NCBI GenBank assembly: GCA_025457845.1
Contig: JALOTO010000006.1
Span: 1 to 41,502 of the forward strand
Length of the DNA stretch: 41,502 bases
From: Thermoplasmata archaeon
GTDB lineage: Archaea; Thermoplasmatota; Thermoplasmata; UBA10834
Reading direction: 5' to 3'
The stretch's first letter is position 1; every line of letters starts with the position of its first letter. Positions 17,941-25,389 of the stretch are shown one piece after another. The notes beneath the pieces were generated by a model. The model had not been told where the DNA came from and made no database searches. It saw nothing but the letters and a program-made list of their open reading frames with translations. The translations under genes and the position numbers were made by a program.

Positions 17941-18095
17941 GCTGGTTGTAATCGGACCGACAATAGTTAATGGTTATGCTAGAGTCCGCGCTAACGAACT
18001 CTGCCGCGCCCTGCGCAAACAGCGTGCCGCGTCATTGGCGACGGCCAGCCGGAGTCTGCTCTGCCTCGCTCGACAGTGGTCGGTCCGCGTCGGAA

Positions 18096-19073
18096 TCAGC
18101 TCCATATCAGGATTCGGTGGCAGAGGCCTTTCTGCCTTTGGCCTCGGACTGGACCTACTGGACGGACGATAGATGCCATCAAGACAATGGCCCCGACCGC
18201 GGCAACGACTGAACCGACGCCGATGCGAACAGCCAGTCCGTCGAGCCATGTGTATGCAACGTAGCTGCTGGATGGAACCAGGACACTGGACCAGAACAGG
18301 GCCAAACCGGATAGAGTTCCCAGTCCCCCCAATGGTGTCACGATTGAGAGCAGTGCCCCGCCCACGAGTAGGATGGACACTGCGAACAGAACGGAGGGGT
18401 CTACTCCCGTGACAGCCGGGATTGTCGCCCCTTCAAGGTCCAACCCCCCGCTGAGATAACTGGATGGGTACTCTTCGCTCATCGAGTAATCGTTTCTCAT
18501 CATAATTGCATTCGGGAGAGCAAGGGACATGAGGACCAGGCAAGCGCCTATGAATGCTAGCAGGTTCACCCTCGCGCTCATCACGTCGTCTTGACGGAAC
18601 GTGAATAACCGCCCGTACAGACCATCCATCTTCTTCCACGTCCGCCCTCCGATTGGGAGGATCAGACCGATGAGGACTATGGCCGACGAAAGAAGCGCTA
18701 TCCACACTCCATACTCCATCTCGAACATGACCCTCCTGCTGGTGTATGTGAAGTCAAGGCCGATGGAAATCATGAAGGATGGGACTGAGACTGCCTGGGC
18801 AAGGCCACATATCGGTGAGTGAAGAGACAGGAAGGCGCTGGCCACGAACACGACCATCAGCATCAATGAAATCATTTGAATGGGGGTCGTGGCCCAGGTA
18901 ATGCCTCTCTCACCAAGGAAGAGATCCGCTGGTGAGCTGAGCTCTTCCGCGGTAGCGGGATCATACGACGTCGCCGGCCCGACTATGGTCATCGAATACC
19001 AAGGCAGCATCGATGCGAAGATGCCGAGGATTGCTCCCAAGACCACGAAGAGATTGAAGTCCCATTTCCTCAA
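18096..19073 (-). CDS. Multi-pass membrane protein of unknown function
   Basis: 325 residues with about seven to eight hydrophobic helices, beginning MRKWDFNLFVVLGAILGIFA. The first extracellular-side loop (about 30-60) is polar. The last 20 residues are basic and not hydrophobic (VRGQRQKGLCHRILIWS), unlike the rest, so the tail may be read-through of a shifted frame. Codon use looks less GC-biased than the neighbours, which might mean a transferred or relaxed gene. I do not recognise the family. It stands alone between the winged-helix operon and the ABC importer. Confidence 0.55.
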   Translation of the reverse strand: MRKWDFNLFVVLGAILGIFASMLPWYSMTIVGPATSYDPATAEELSSPADLFLGERGITWATTPIQMISLMLMVVFVASAFLSLHSPICGLAQAVSVPSFMISIGLDFTYTSRRVMFEMEYGVWIALLSSAIVLIGLILPIGGRTWKKMDGLYGRLFTFRQDDVMSARVNLLAFIGACLVLMSLALPNAIMMRNDYSMSEEYPSSYLSGGLDLEGATIPAVTGVDPSVLFAVSILLVGGALLSIVTPLGGLGTLSGLALFWSSVLVPSSSYVAYTWLDGLAVRIGVGSVVAAVGAIVLMASIVRPVGPVRGQRQKGLCHRILIWS

Positions 19074-19125
19074 CGGACCGCCCTCAATCTGGACTGAGCA
19101 GGACGACGCTATATGAATCGTCGCG

Positions 19126-19917
19126 TCATCCCGATGAATCCTTCGACAGTTCCCTTGCCCTCGCCTTCTCGAACTCCGCCTCGAGCTCGGCTAGAACCTC
19201 GCCGCGTATGGCGATGAACTCCTTGCTTGTCCTGTCCCTAGGCCTCGCCAAAGTGACTCGGATGTCCTTCTTGACGGTACCTGGCCTCGCGGTCATCACG
19301 ACTATCCGGTCGGCAAGGTAGACGGCTTCGTCCACCGAGTGCGTGACGAAGAGTATGGTCTTCTTCGTCTCCGTCCAGATCCGCAACAACTCCTTCTGCA
19401 TGAGGTTCCTGGTCTGCGCGTCAAGTGCGCCGAACGGCTCGTCCATGAGGAGCACTGCAGGATCGTTGGCTAGAGCGCGGGCTATTGCCACCCGCTGCTT
19501 CATGCCGCCCGACAGCTGCTTCGGATGAGAGTCTTCGAACCCCTTGAGTCCGACGAGCTCGAGAAGCTTGGAGGAAGCGTCATGTCGCTTCTCAGGTGGG
19601 ACCCCGCGTATCTCCAGGCCGAATTCCACGTTCCGCCTGGCGCTGCGCCACGGGAAGAGGGCGAACTCCTGGAAGACCATCCCGCGGTCAGGGCCGGGGC
19701 CCTTTACGGACTTGCCGTTCACGAGTATGCTGCCGCCGCTCTTTCCCTCGAGCCCCGCCACTATCCTCAGGACAGTCGTCTTGCCGCAGCCGGAGGGGCC
19801 GAGCAGGCATACGAACTCGCCCTCGGGGACGGATAGGTCGAACCCTTCGATGGCGACAAGCTGAGACTTCCCCTTCGCGAAGACCTTGGAGAGGCCCTCG
19901 ATGGATATGCCGCTCAT
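19126..19917 (-). CDS. NitT/TauT-family ABC importer, ATP-binding protein
   Basis: 263 residues that power import of a small anion or organic substrate. Walker A GPSGCGKT (40-47), Q-loop VFQEFALFPW, signature LSGGMKQR, Walker B VLLMDEPFGALD and H-loop THSVDEA are all present; it is closest to the SsuB/TauB/NrtD group. Start ATG 19917 (MSGISIEGLSKVF) has no strong ribosome-binding site. It lies two bases after the stop of a 22-codon mini-frame created by the 70-bp tandem duplication, so translation probably depends on reinitiation. Last gene of the importer operon (binding protein, permease, ATPase). Confidence 0.92.
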   Translation of the reverse strand: MSGISIEGLSKVFAKGKSQLVAIEGFDLSVPEGEFVCLLGPSGCGKTTVLRIVAGLEGKSGGSILVNGKSVKGPGPDRGMVFQEFALFPWRSARRNVEFGLEIRGVPPEKRHDASSKLLELVGLKGFEDSHPKQLSGGMKQRVAIARALANDPAVLLMDEPFGALDAQTRNLMQKELLRIWTETKKTILFVTHSVDEAVYLADRIVVMTARPGTVKKDIRVTLARPRDRTSKEFIAIRGEVLAELEAEFEKARARELSKDSSG

Positions 19918-20016
19918 TTCATCCCCATCCATCTGTACAGCCGGTCGCGAAGACCTTGGAGAGGCCCTCGATGGATATGCCGCTCATTTCATCCCCATCC
20001 ATCTGTACAGCCGGTC
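19875..20016. repeat. Perfect 70-bp tandem duplication at the permease/ATPase junction
   Basis: The 70 bases at 19875-19944 are repeated exactly at 19945-20014, with two further matching bases. Each unit contains the last codons of the permease, the stop/start ATGA and the first 14 codons of the ATPase. Zero mismatches means a very recent event or an assembly error. Confidence 0.95.
19919..19987 (-). other. 22-codon mini-ORF produced by the tandem duplication
   Basis: The duplicate ATPase start (ATG 19987, overlapping the permease stop as ATGA) reads MSGISIEGLSKVFATGCTDG then two more codons and TGA. The stop is separated from the true ATPase ATG (19917) by one base, giving TGAAATG. It is thus a truncated copy of the ATPase N-terminus placed as an overlapping leader frame. 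Whether it is translated is unknown. Confidence 0.6.
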
Positions 20017-20805
20017 TTCGAAGAATCCTGCGATGCCTGTCGTAAGGGTACTCAGCAGTCCTATGACTATCATGCCCGCGAACATCAGGTCGTACTGGCT
20101 TGAGCCGGCCTTCGAGAAGATGTAGAATCCGACGCCGCCTCCGACATTGCCCAGCATCTCGGCGGCGACGATGCACATCCATCCGACTCCCAGGCCGACC
20201 TTCACTCCCGTCATGAAGTACGGAACGGTGAATGGGAGGACCACCTTCGCGAAGATGTGGACTCTCCTTGCGCCGAGGGTTCGAGCTGCATCTAAGAGGA
20301 CCGGGTCGACGGTCTTCACTCCGAAGATGACATTGAGGAGGACGGGGAAGAAGATGCCCAGGAAGACGATGGCGACCGGCCCCCAGACTATTCCGAACAC
20401 TACCAAGAAGATTGGAATCCAGGCCAGAGGAGGGATCGGCCTGAACATCTCGACGATTGGCTTTCCGGCCGCCTCGGCCCCTCTTAGGCTGCCCATGAGC
20501 AATCCGATGGGCAATGCCAGGCCGACGGCGAGAGCGAAACCGAACGCAATGCGCTTCATACTAGCCCAGATGTGATCCGTCATGTAGACGCCGGACTGCG
20601 CATCCTTCACAGTGAATGACTGTATGAGTGCGTCCAGCACCTCGGCGGGAGGCGGCACATACTCATAGAGGCCGGGCGAGGTGGCACGCAGGTACGCCGA
20701 GAAGAGATGCCATCCGATTATGAAGACCGAAAGGGAGAGCAGGCTGAGGGCGACCCTTTGCCAGTTGGCCGCGAACCACTTCTTCAGCTCCTGCTCAACG
20801 GCCAT
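19984..20805 (-). CDS. NitT/TauT-family ABC importer, permease
   Basis: 273 residues, the membrane subunit of the importer. Six or so transmembrane helices and a BPD_transp_1 (SsuC/TauC/NrtB-like) core. The EAA loop that docks the ATPase is DAARTLGARRVHIFAKVVLP. The N-terminus is a cytosolic amphipathic stretch (MAVEQELKKWFAANWQR). The stop TGA overlaps the first copy of the ATPase start. It follows the binding-protein gene by about 54 nt. Substrate cannot be assigned; sulfonates, taurine, nitrate or thiamine precursors are all carried by this family. Confidence 0.92.
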   Translation of the reverse strand: MAVEQELKKWFAANWQRVALSLLSLSVFIIGWHLFSAYLRATSPGLYEYVPPPAEVLDALIQSFTVKDAQSGVYMTDHIWASMKRIAFGFALAVGLALPIGLLMGSLRGAEAAGKPIVEMFRPIPPLAWIPIFLVVFGIVWGPVAIVFLGIFFPVLLNVIFGVKTVDPVLLDAARTLGARRVHIFAKVVLPFTVPYFMTGVKVGLGVGWMCIVAAEMLGNVGGGVGFYIFSKAGSSQYDLMFAGMIVIGLLSTLTTGIAGFFEDRLYRWMGMK

Positions 20806-20859
20806 CGACGGTTCACTTCCTCAGCCCTGATGCTGTGTCCGGAGATAGAGGTTTGGGGG

Positions 20860-21981
20860 TCATGCCGGCCTTATGGTCAGCTCGAACCCCGAATCCTTCA
20901 GCGCTGACTTCAGCAGAAGGAACTGTATCGAACTCTCGGAGGGCACGGCGACGGTCTTGTTGACCAGGTCGTCGAACGACTCGATTCCGGAGCCGATCTT
21001 CACGACTATGGCGCTACCCTCACTGTTCGCCTGAGCGACCATCTTTGCCCCTATGTTCCCATTCAGATGCTTGAATATCGCGGGAGCACAGCCGAGGTAG
21101 CCGATGTCCACGGTGTCGGTTGTGATTGCGTCCATCACTGCACCGCCTGCTGCGAATGGGGCCCCGGTCGCGTTGACTACGTTTAGGCCGTACTTCTCGA
21201 AGATGCTCCCATCACCCAGGACCCGTGGGTCCATGGCGACGACCTTGGCCATCTGGTGCAGATCCGCTGTCAGATACCCGACGTGAATCGGATCGTCCGG
21301 GTTCAGTATGGTGTCGCTCGGCTCGATGGTTGCCGCAGCGGTGAGGTAACTCTCGTCAACGTAGGTGTTGGCGAAGTCCGACACGCCATCATAGCCACGT
21401 TCCGTGATGGTTTCGTTGGTCGTAACATTCAGCTCTATGTACATGTCAGTGAACGTCTCGATGGCCGACACGAAATCGTCGTCCATCTCATATCCATAGA
21501 ACATGTGCTCGAAGGCCGCGGTAAGGACGTCTTCTGACTTGCTCGTGAACTCCATCGCGAGCGTCATGAGGAGGGAGTAGTTCTCGCCCTCTGGGTCGGA
21601 GAGAGCTGACATCACCCAGTCCGTCGCATCCATGTGTGCCCTGACGAAGCGCTGAGTCAGCATCTCTGCGCCTTCGACATCGGCAAGGAACGCCGTCGAG
21701 GCGGCGACGACACAGCACGGGTGGTTCGGCATCAGGTCGCCCGACCACATCATCACCTCACCCTCGCCGCTGACGACCGCATCGGAGCAGAAAGGCTCCC
21801 AGGAAATGAATGCGTCGATGTCGCCATTCGCCAGCGCGGCCTTCATCCCGGTCACGGGGAGGACCGTGTAGTGTACTGTGCCACTGGAGTCCCTGTCCAG
21901 CAGCAAAGCCGCTGCGACGACGCCGACCACGATTGCTGCTACGACCACGACCGCTAGGATGATCTTCAGGTTCTTGTCCAT
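20860..21981 (-). CDS. ABC substrate-binding protein with circularly permuted lobes
   Basis: 373 residues: an N-terminal membrane anchor (about 7-28, no lipobox cysteine), then two halves of an NMT1/SsuA-like binding protein in the reverse of the usual order. Residues about 36-225 are the second lobe (ALANGDIDAFISWEPF, then MPNHPCCVVAAS). Residues about 233-373 are the first lobe (HVGYLTADLHQMAKVVA, VDIGYLGCAPAIFKHL, KTVAVPSESSIQFLLLKSAL). The protein stops just where the second lobe normally begins. ATG 21981 is supported by a TATA element at 22011-22020. It captures the substrate outside the membrane for the permease and ATPase downstream. Family secure; permutation inferred from family knowledge. 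Confidence 0.88.
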   Translation of the reverse strand: MDKNLKIILAVVVVAAIVVGVVAAALLLDRDSSGTVHYTVLPVTGMKAALANGDIDAFISWEPFCSDAVVSGEGEVMMWSGDLMPNHPCCVVAASTAFLADVEGAEMLTQRFVRAHMDATDWVMSALSDPEGENYSLLMTLAMEFTSKSEDVLTAAFEHMFYGYEMDDDFVSAIETFTDMYIELNVTTNETITERGYDGVSDFANTYVDESYLTAAATIEPSDTILNPDDPIHVGYLTADLHQMAKVVAMDPRVLGDGSIFEKYGLNVVNATGAPFAAGGAVMDAITTDTVDIGYLGCAPAIFKHLNGNIGAKMVAQANSEGSAIVVKIGSGIESFDDLVNKTVAVPSESSIQFLLLKSALKDSGFELTIRPA

Positions 21982-22010
21982 GAGTAGACCCAAGGAAACG
22001 ATGCCGCTGC

Positions 22011-22020
22011 GGATTATAAG
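22011..22020 (-). promoter_or_regulatory. TATA-like element of the importer operon
   Basis: CTTATAATCC on the minus strand, about 30-39 nt before the binding-protein ATG, gives a leader of about 10 nt. There is no Shine-Dalgarno sequence at that start, consistent with such a short leader. Confidence 0.5.
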
Positions 22021-22053
22021 GATTTCCCACAGTTGTCGCCCGTTAGTGGTACA

Positions 22054-22069
22054 AGTGTATAAATACACT
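22054..22069. promoter_or_regulatory. Palindromic operator overlapping a TATA box
   Basis: AGTGTAT-AA-ATACACT is a perfect 7-bp inverted repeat around AA. It contains TATAAATA, correctly placed (about 30 bp) for transcription of the XRE regulator starting near 22088. A protein bound here would block TBP, so it is a good autoregulatory operator candidate. It may also affect the divergent importer operon. Confidence 0.6.
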
Positions 22070-22098
22070 GTCAGTTATTGATACTATGAGGACAATTA

Positions 22099-22620
22099 AT
22101 GGATTCGAAGAGACTCCTCGTCTCGGCTGCCTTGGAATCGGACGAGAGCTTCAGGAAGGCCCTCGGGAAGACCCTCGAGGACTTCGGCATGACCGTGCAG
22201 GACCTCGCGCACAAGTCCGGTGTTTCACCCAGCACGATCTACAAGATAATGAACGAGGACCGTTCGCCAAGCCTCGACATACTCAGGAGGATCGTCTCTG
22301 CCGTGCGCGGGAAGGAGGGCGGAAGGGCTGGCAACTTCATCGCGCTCATCGTCACGAGGCAGGTTCTGGACGAGGTCGTCGAGAGGTCGGTCCGGGTGGG
22401 AGATGAGACCGTCAGGGTCAGGGAGTACCCAGCGATGACTGTCGAGGATGCGATTGTGGCGGCGATAAGGGCGGAGCGCGACGGCGCAATCGCGGTCGTG
22501 TGTGCCCCCATAGTGAGCCCGACCATCGAGAAGATCCTCGACATACCGATCGCCACAATAGTCCCTCGGGACAGCGTGACTGAGGCAATCAGACTGGCTG
22601 CGAAGAAGTCCAAAGACTAG
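22099..22620 (+). CDS. XRE-family transcriptional regulator, probable controller of the importer
   Basis: 173 residues. The N-terminal HTH (about 20-70) reads MTVQDLAHKSGVSPSTIYKI with a following SPSLDILRRI. The C-terminal domain (about 85-173) alternates strands and helices (DAIVAAIRAERDGAIAVVCA, ILDIPIATIVP). It looks like a small-molecule sensing Rossmann-like domain comparable to the PrpR N-terminal receptor; this resemblance is tentative. It is divergent from the importer operon and has a palindrome over its own TATA box, both pointing to local regulation. GAGGA precedes the ATG. Its TAG stop and the amidotransferase stop share the palindrome CTAG. Confidence 0.8.
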   Translation: MDSKRLLVSAALESDESFRKALGKTLEDFGMTVQDLAHKSGVSPSTIYKIMNEDRSPSLDILRRIVSAVRGKEGGRAGNFIALIVTRQVLDEVVERSVRVGDETVRVREYPAMTVEDAIVAAIRAERDGAIAVVCAPIVSPTIEKILDIPIATIVPRDSVTEAIRLAAKKSKD

Positions 22621-23357
22621 ATGATCTTCCTTCGAGTCACTCTGAGGTCAAGTCCAACGGTGACCAATTCGCCGTCCTCGACCTCGGAAGTCTGCCCATC
22701 CACCGCGCAGCCGTCGGGGACCTCCTGGTACAGCATTACGTCCGTGCTCCGAACCGCCAACCTCAGCTTGTAGTACCATTCCCAGCCGGGCTCATTGACC
22801 TTCCTGAAGCCTATCAGATTCTGACCGTCGGAGACCAGGAGTATCATCCCCCGGAACGAGGCATCCTTCAGGTCCTCCTTGACAAGGGTCGCGACCGCGC
22901 CGCCCAAGTCTCCGGTGACGGCGTACCTGTCTGCGAGCAGCATGAGAAGCTTTTCGCTATCGGTCTCTCCCTTTGGCGACTGGGCGGCCGAGGGGATATT
23001 GCCGTTCACCGTCCCGTTGTGCGCCAGCACGAGCTGGCCCGAGATGAATGGATGGGTGTTCTTGAGAGAGACGCTCCCGGCTGATGCCGCCCTCACATGT
23101 GCTATGAGGATGCTCGGGGGCTCGATGCCTTCAACATCCCCCGCCGCGGAATCATACGAGGGATCGACGTGAGCGGGTCTTTCGCTCTTGCCAATCTGCG
23201 TCGGCGAGCCGTCAGTGAATGCAACGATACCCCACCCGTCCCTGTGACCCGGCTCCTCCTCCTCGGGAATCCTCCCGGTCCTGGCAACCTCCCTCAGGGC
23301 ATGCAGAGATTCCATCGGGAACCTGGAGCTGAAGACCACCCCAACCATCCTGCACAT
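22617..23357 (-). CDS. Class II glutamine amidotransferase (GATase_4/YafJ type)
   Basis: 246 residues. Class II amidotransferases release ammonia from glutamine using an N-terminal cysteine nucleophile. Here the start MCRMVGVVFS puts Cys at position 2, exposed after Met removal. GHRDGWGIVAF, AHVRAAS, THPF and LAHNGTVNG are the other family blocks. There is no synthase domain, so the acceptor is unknown. ATG 23357 is chosen because it gives Cys2 and has GAGGTG upstream. It lies 10 nt after the OsmC gene, in the same operon, and converges on the XRE gene with a 4-nt stop overlap. Confidence 0.88.
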   Translation of the reverse strand: MCRMVGVVFSSRFPMESLHALREVARTGRIPEEEEPGHRDGWGIVAFTDGSPTQIGKSERPAHVDPSYDSAAGDVEGIEPPSILIAHVRAASAGSVSLKNTHPFISGQLVLAHNGTVNGNIPSAAQSPKGETDSEKLLMLLADRYAVTGDLGGAVATLVKEDLKDASFRGMILLVSDGQNLIGFRKVNEPGWEWYYKLRLAVRSTDVMLYQEVPDGCAVDGQTSEVEDGELVTVGLDLRVTRRKII

Positions 23358-23367
23358 CTGCCACACC

Positions 23368-23784
23368 TCACTCCATGACCTTCGGGACGACATCGACCTG
23401 AAGGGCCATTGAATTCGTGACCAGACATCTTCGCTTGGTCGCGTCAATCGCCTTCTCGAGGTTGGCGAGGTTCGACCCGGGTGCGAAGCGCATCTCCGGA
23501 CGGAGCGTGATCTTCACGAACTTCTTCGCCCCGTCGACGGTCTGCAGGTCGCCGACGGCGGCGCACCTGTAGTCGGTCAGTGTCATGCCCAGGCCCTTCG
23601 AGACGCTCACGAAGACGATCTGGAAGCACATGTTGGCCGCGCCAACGAACGCGTCCTCAGGGGTCATGGGCCCCTTCATGCCGCCGAGCTCCACTGGCGG
23701 CGAGTACGTGACGGTCATCCCGTTCTGCCCGTCCATCTTCGCAGGGTATGAGCCAGTCCACTCTACCTTGGTCTCGAAATCCAT
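23368..23784 (-). CDS. OsmC/Ohr-family protein
   Basis: 138 residues. The OsmC/Ohr family reduces organic hydroperoxides with two conserved cysteines, here C53 (AANMCFQIVF) and C120 (TKRRCLVTNS), in the expected positions. The conserved acidic residue in MTPEDAFVGA is also present. Length is typical. The TATA element GTTTATCC (minus, 23813-23820) puts the transcript start about 10 nt before the ATG. Probably an operon with the amidotransferase, which begins 10 nt later. Some family members have other thiol roles, so peroxidase activity is inferred. Confidence 0.88.
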   Translation of the reverse strand: MDFETKVEWTGSYPAKMDGQNGMTVTYSPPVELGGMKGPMTPEDAFVGAANMCFQIVFVSVSKGLGMTLTDYRCAAVGDLQTVDGAKKFVKITLRPEMRFAPGSNLANLEKAIDATKRRCLVTNSMALQVDVVPKVME

Positions 23785-23859
23785 GGGTATCAGGGCTCGG
23801 AGCCGTTTGGCCGGATAAACAATTTGCGCACGATATCCAGCATTCGCTCACATGTTGGA

Positions 23860-23873
23860 TAAGAAAAAGAAGA
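23860..23873 (-). terminator. U-rich terminator after the thioredoxin gene
   Basis: On the minus strand the sequence after the trx stop is pyrimidine-rich and ends in TCTTCTTTTTCTTA, a run of U in the RNA. This matches the oligo-U terminators of archaea. Confidence 0.55.
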
Positions 23874-23905
23874 GGGGGTGTATGAAGGGTGTTTGGGGGA
23901 TTCGA

Positions 23906-24319
23906 TTATCTTGACAGCGATTTCCGGATCTGGCTCTCGATTGCGGGCCTCGGGAGCGCGCCCACGGTCTTGTCCACCAGCTGTCCGTTCTTGAAGTAGA
24001 GCAGCGTCGGGATGCTCATGATCCTGAACTTGGACGCGGTCTCGAAGTTCTCATCGGTGTTGAGCTTCGCGAAGACCACCTTGCCCTTGCTCTCCTTCGC
24101 CATGGCGTCGATGGTCGGGGAGAGCATCCTGCACGGACCGCACCAAGGCGCCCAGCAGTCTACGACGACGTTCTCGTACCTCTTGACGAACTCCTCGAAG
24201 CTGGCATCGCTCACGGGGACCGGCGCTTCCGGGTAGGACGTCGATGCGCCCGGTGGGCTGGTCTTGTTCATCATCTCGGCCATCTTCTTCGCCCGTATCT
24301 GCTCGATCTCCGATGACAT
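23906..24319 (-). CDS. Thioredoxin
   Basis: 137 residues: a charged helical N-terminal extension (about 35 residues, EIEQIRAKKMAEMMNK) and a thioredoxin fold with active site WCGPC (59-63) and the cis-proline loop SIPTLLYF. Reduces protein disulfides in the cytosol, probably recharged by the thioredoxin reductase encoded at 33542-34507. ATG 24319 is preferred over upstream in-frame codons because the TATA element GATAAAAGG (24347-24355) sits between them and it. Confidence 0.93.
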   Translation of the reverse strand: MSSEIEQIRAKKMAEMMNKTSPPGASTSYPEAPVPVSDASFEEFVKRYENVVVDCWAPWCGPCRMLSPTIDAMAKESKGKVVFAKLNTDENFETASKFRIMSIPTLLYFKNGQLVDKTVGALPRPAIESQIRKSLSR

Positions 24320-24346
24320 GTGTGATTCCGACCTTGCACGCTTGTG

Positions 24347-24355
24347 CCTTTTATC
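24347..24355 (-). promoter_or_regulatory. TATA box of the thioredoxin gene
   Basis: GATAAAAGG on the minus strand. Transcription would start near 24325, a few bases before the ATG at 24319; it excludes the longer reading frame. Confidence 0.55.
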
Positions 24356-24456
24356 TGCATTACCGATTGGAGGTGCCGTACTTAACCGTTGCGACGAAAT
24401 GCCCCGGGAGCGGACCAAGACGTAGTCTTGAGGGTGGAATACTGGATTAGACAAAC

Positions 24457-24464
24457 TATTTAAA
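24457..24464 (+). promoter_or_regulatory. TATA box of the second PRC-barrel gene
   Basis: TATTTAAA, 35 bp before the ATG at 24499; transcription would start near 24486. Confidence 0.55.
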
Positions 24465-24498
24465 CGGAGAATGGCGATACGGTCGATAGGGATGCAGG

Positions 24499-24789
24499 AT
24501 GCTCGAAGAGGCTTCTGAACTCATTGGACTGCAGGTTTACACTAACCAGGGGATATTCCTCGGGAACATATCCAACCTCGTTGTCGAGGTTGACGAGAAC
24601 AAGGTGCAGGGGCTTTTCATAACGAACACGAACCCGCTGCTCGTCGAGGGGTCGAAGTCGGTGAACGTGCCCTTCAGGTGGATCTCGTCCGTCGGGGACA
24701 TCGTCATACTGAAGTACTTCCCCAAGAGGGTCGCCCTCAAGAGGGGGGCCTCCAAGCCCAAGGCCGAGAAGGTCGCTGTTCCAGAGTAA
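24499..24789 (+). CDS. PRC-barrel domain protein
   Basis: 96 residues, one PRC barrel (LIGLQVYTNQGIFLGNISNL, then GLFITNTNP and WISSVGDIVILKYFP) plus a short basic tail rich in Lys and Ala. It resembles the archaeal PRC-barrel proteins found near translation and RNA-processing genes, but no function is proven. A Shine-Dalgarno-like GGGATGCAGG precedes the start. The carbonic-anhydrase-like gene follows 33 nt later. Confidence 0.8.
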   Translation: MLEEASELIGLQVYTNQGIFLGNISNLVVEVDENKVQGLFITNTNPLLVEGSKSVNVPFRWISSVGDIVILKYFPKRVALKRGASKPKAEKVAVPE

Positions 24790-24822
24790 GGGATTTATCG
24801 TACGCTCACGCTCTCGCGTGAC

Positions 24823-25332
24823 ATGACCGAACCGAAGGTCGACCCATCCTGCTACGTCGCGAAGGAGTCCGTCATAATCGGCGACGTCGTCATCGAGAAG
24901 GGTTGCAGCATCTGGCCATTCGCCGTCATCAGGGCTGACATGTCGCCGGTGAGGATCGGCGAGGGATCGAGCATCCAGGAGCACTGCCAGATCCACGGGA
25001 ACCCGGGTAAGCCGACCATAATCGGCAAGGATGTCTCCGTTGGCCACGGGGCCATCATCCACGCGGCGAAAGTCGGGGACCTGGTCATCGTGGGAATGAA
25101 CTCGTGCATACTCGACGACGCGGAGATCGGCCCGGGTTCCATCATCGGTGCCGGGGCCGTAGTCAGGTCTGGAGAGAAGGTCCCGCCAGGAAGCCTCGTG
25201 GTCGGCGTCCCGGGGAAGGTCGTCAAGCAGGGCGATCCCACCCTCGTGGAGGCGGCCAAGAGGAACGCGGAGGCCTATCACAGGCTCCGCGACGCACACA
25301 GGCGCGGGGAGTTCGCCCGGTACCACGTCTGA
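24823..25332 (+). CDS. Gamma-carbonic-anhydrase-like hexapeptide-repeat protein
   Basis: 169 residues forming a left-handed beta-helix. The three zinc-ligand histidines of the gamma-class carbonic anhydrases are present (H58, H75, H80), as are R37, D39 and Q52 in the places of the Cam catalytic Arg, Asp and Gln. Length is that of CamH/YrdA-type proteins, which lack the acidic loop of Cam. It may hydrate CO2 or may be an acyltransferase-like or metal-binding relative; activity in this subgroup is uneven. Confidence 0.82.
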   Translation: MTEPKVDPSCYVAKESVIIGDVVIEKGCSIWPFAVIRADMSPVRIGEGSSIQEHCQIHGNPGKPTIIGKDVSVGHGAIIHAAKVGDLVIVGMNSCILDDAEIGPGSIIGAGAVVRSGEKVPPGSLVVGVPGKVVKQGDPTLVEAAKRNAEAYHRLRDAHRRGEFARYHV

Positions 25333-25389
25333 GGCACCCGTCCCACGGACGGGATTCCATTAATGTCCTGCCCTGCCGATTCCCCCCTC

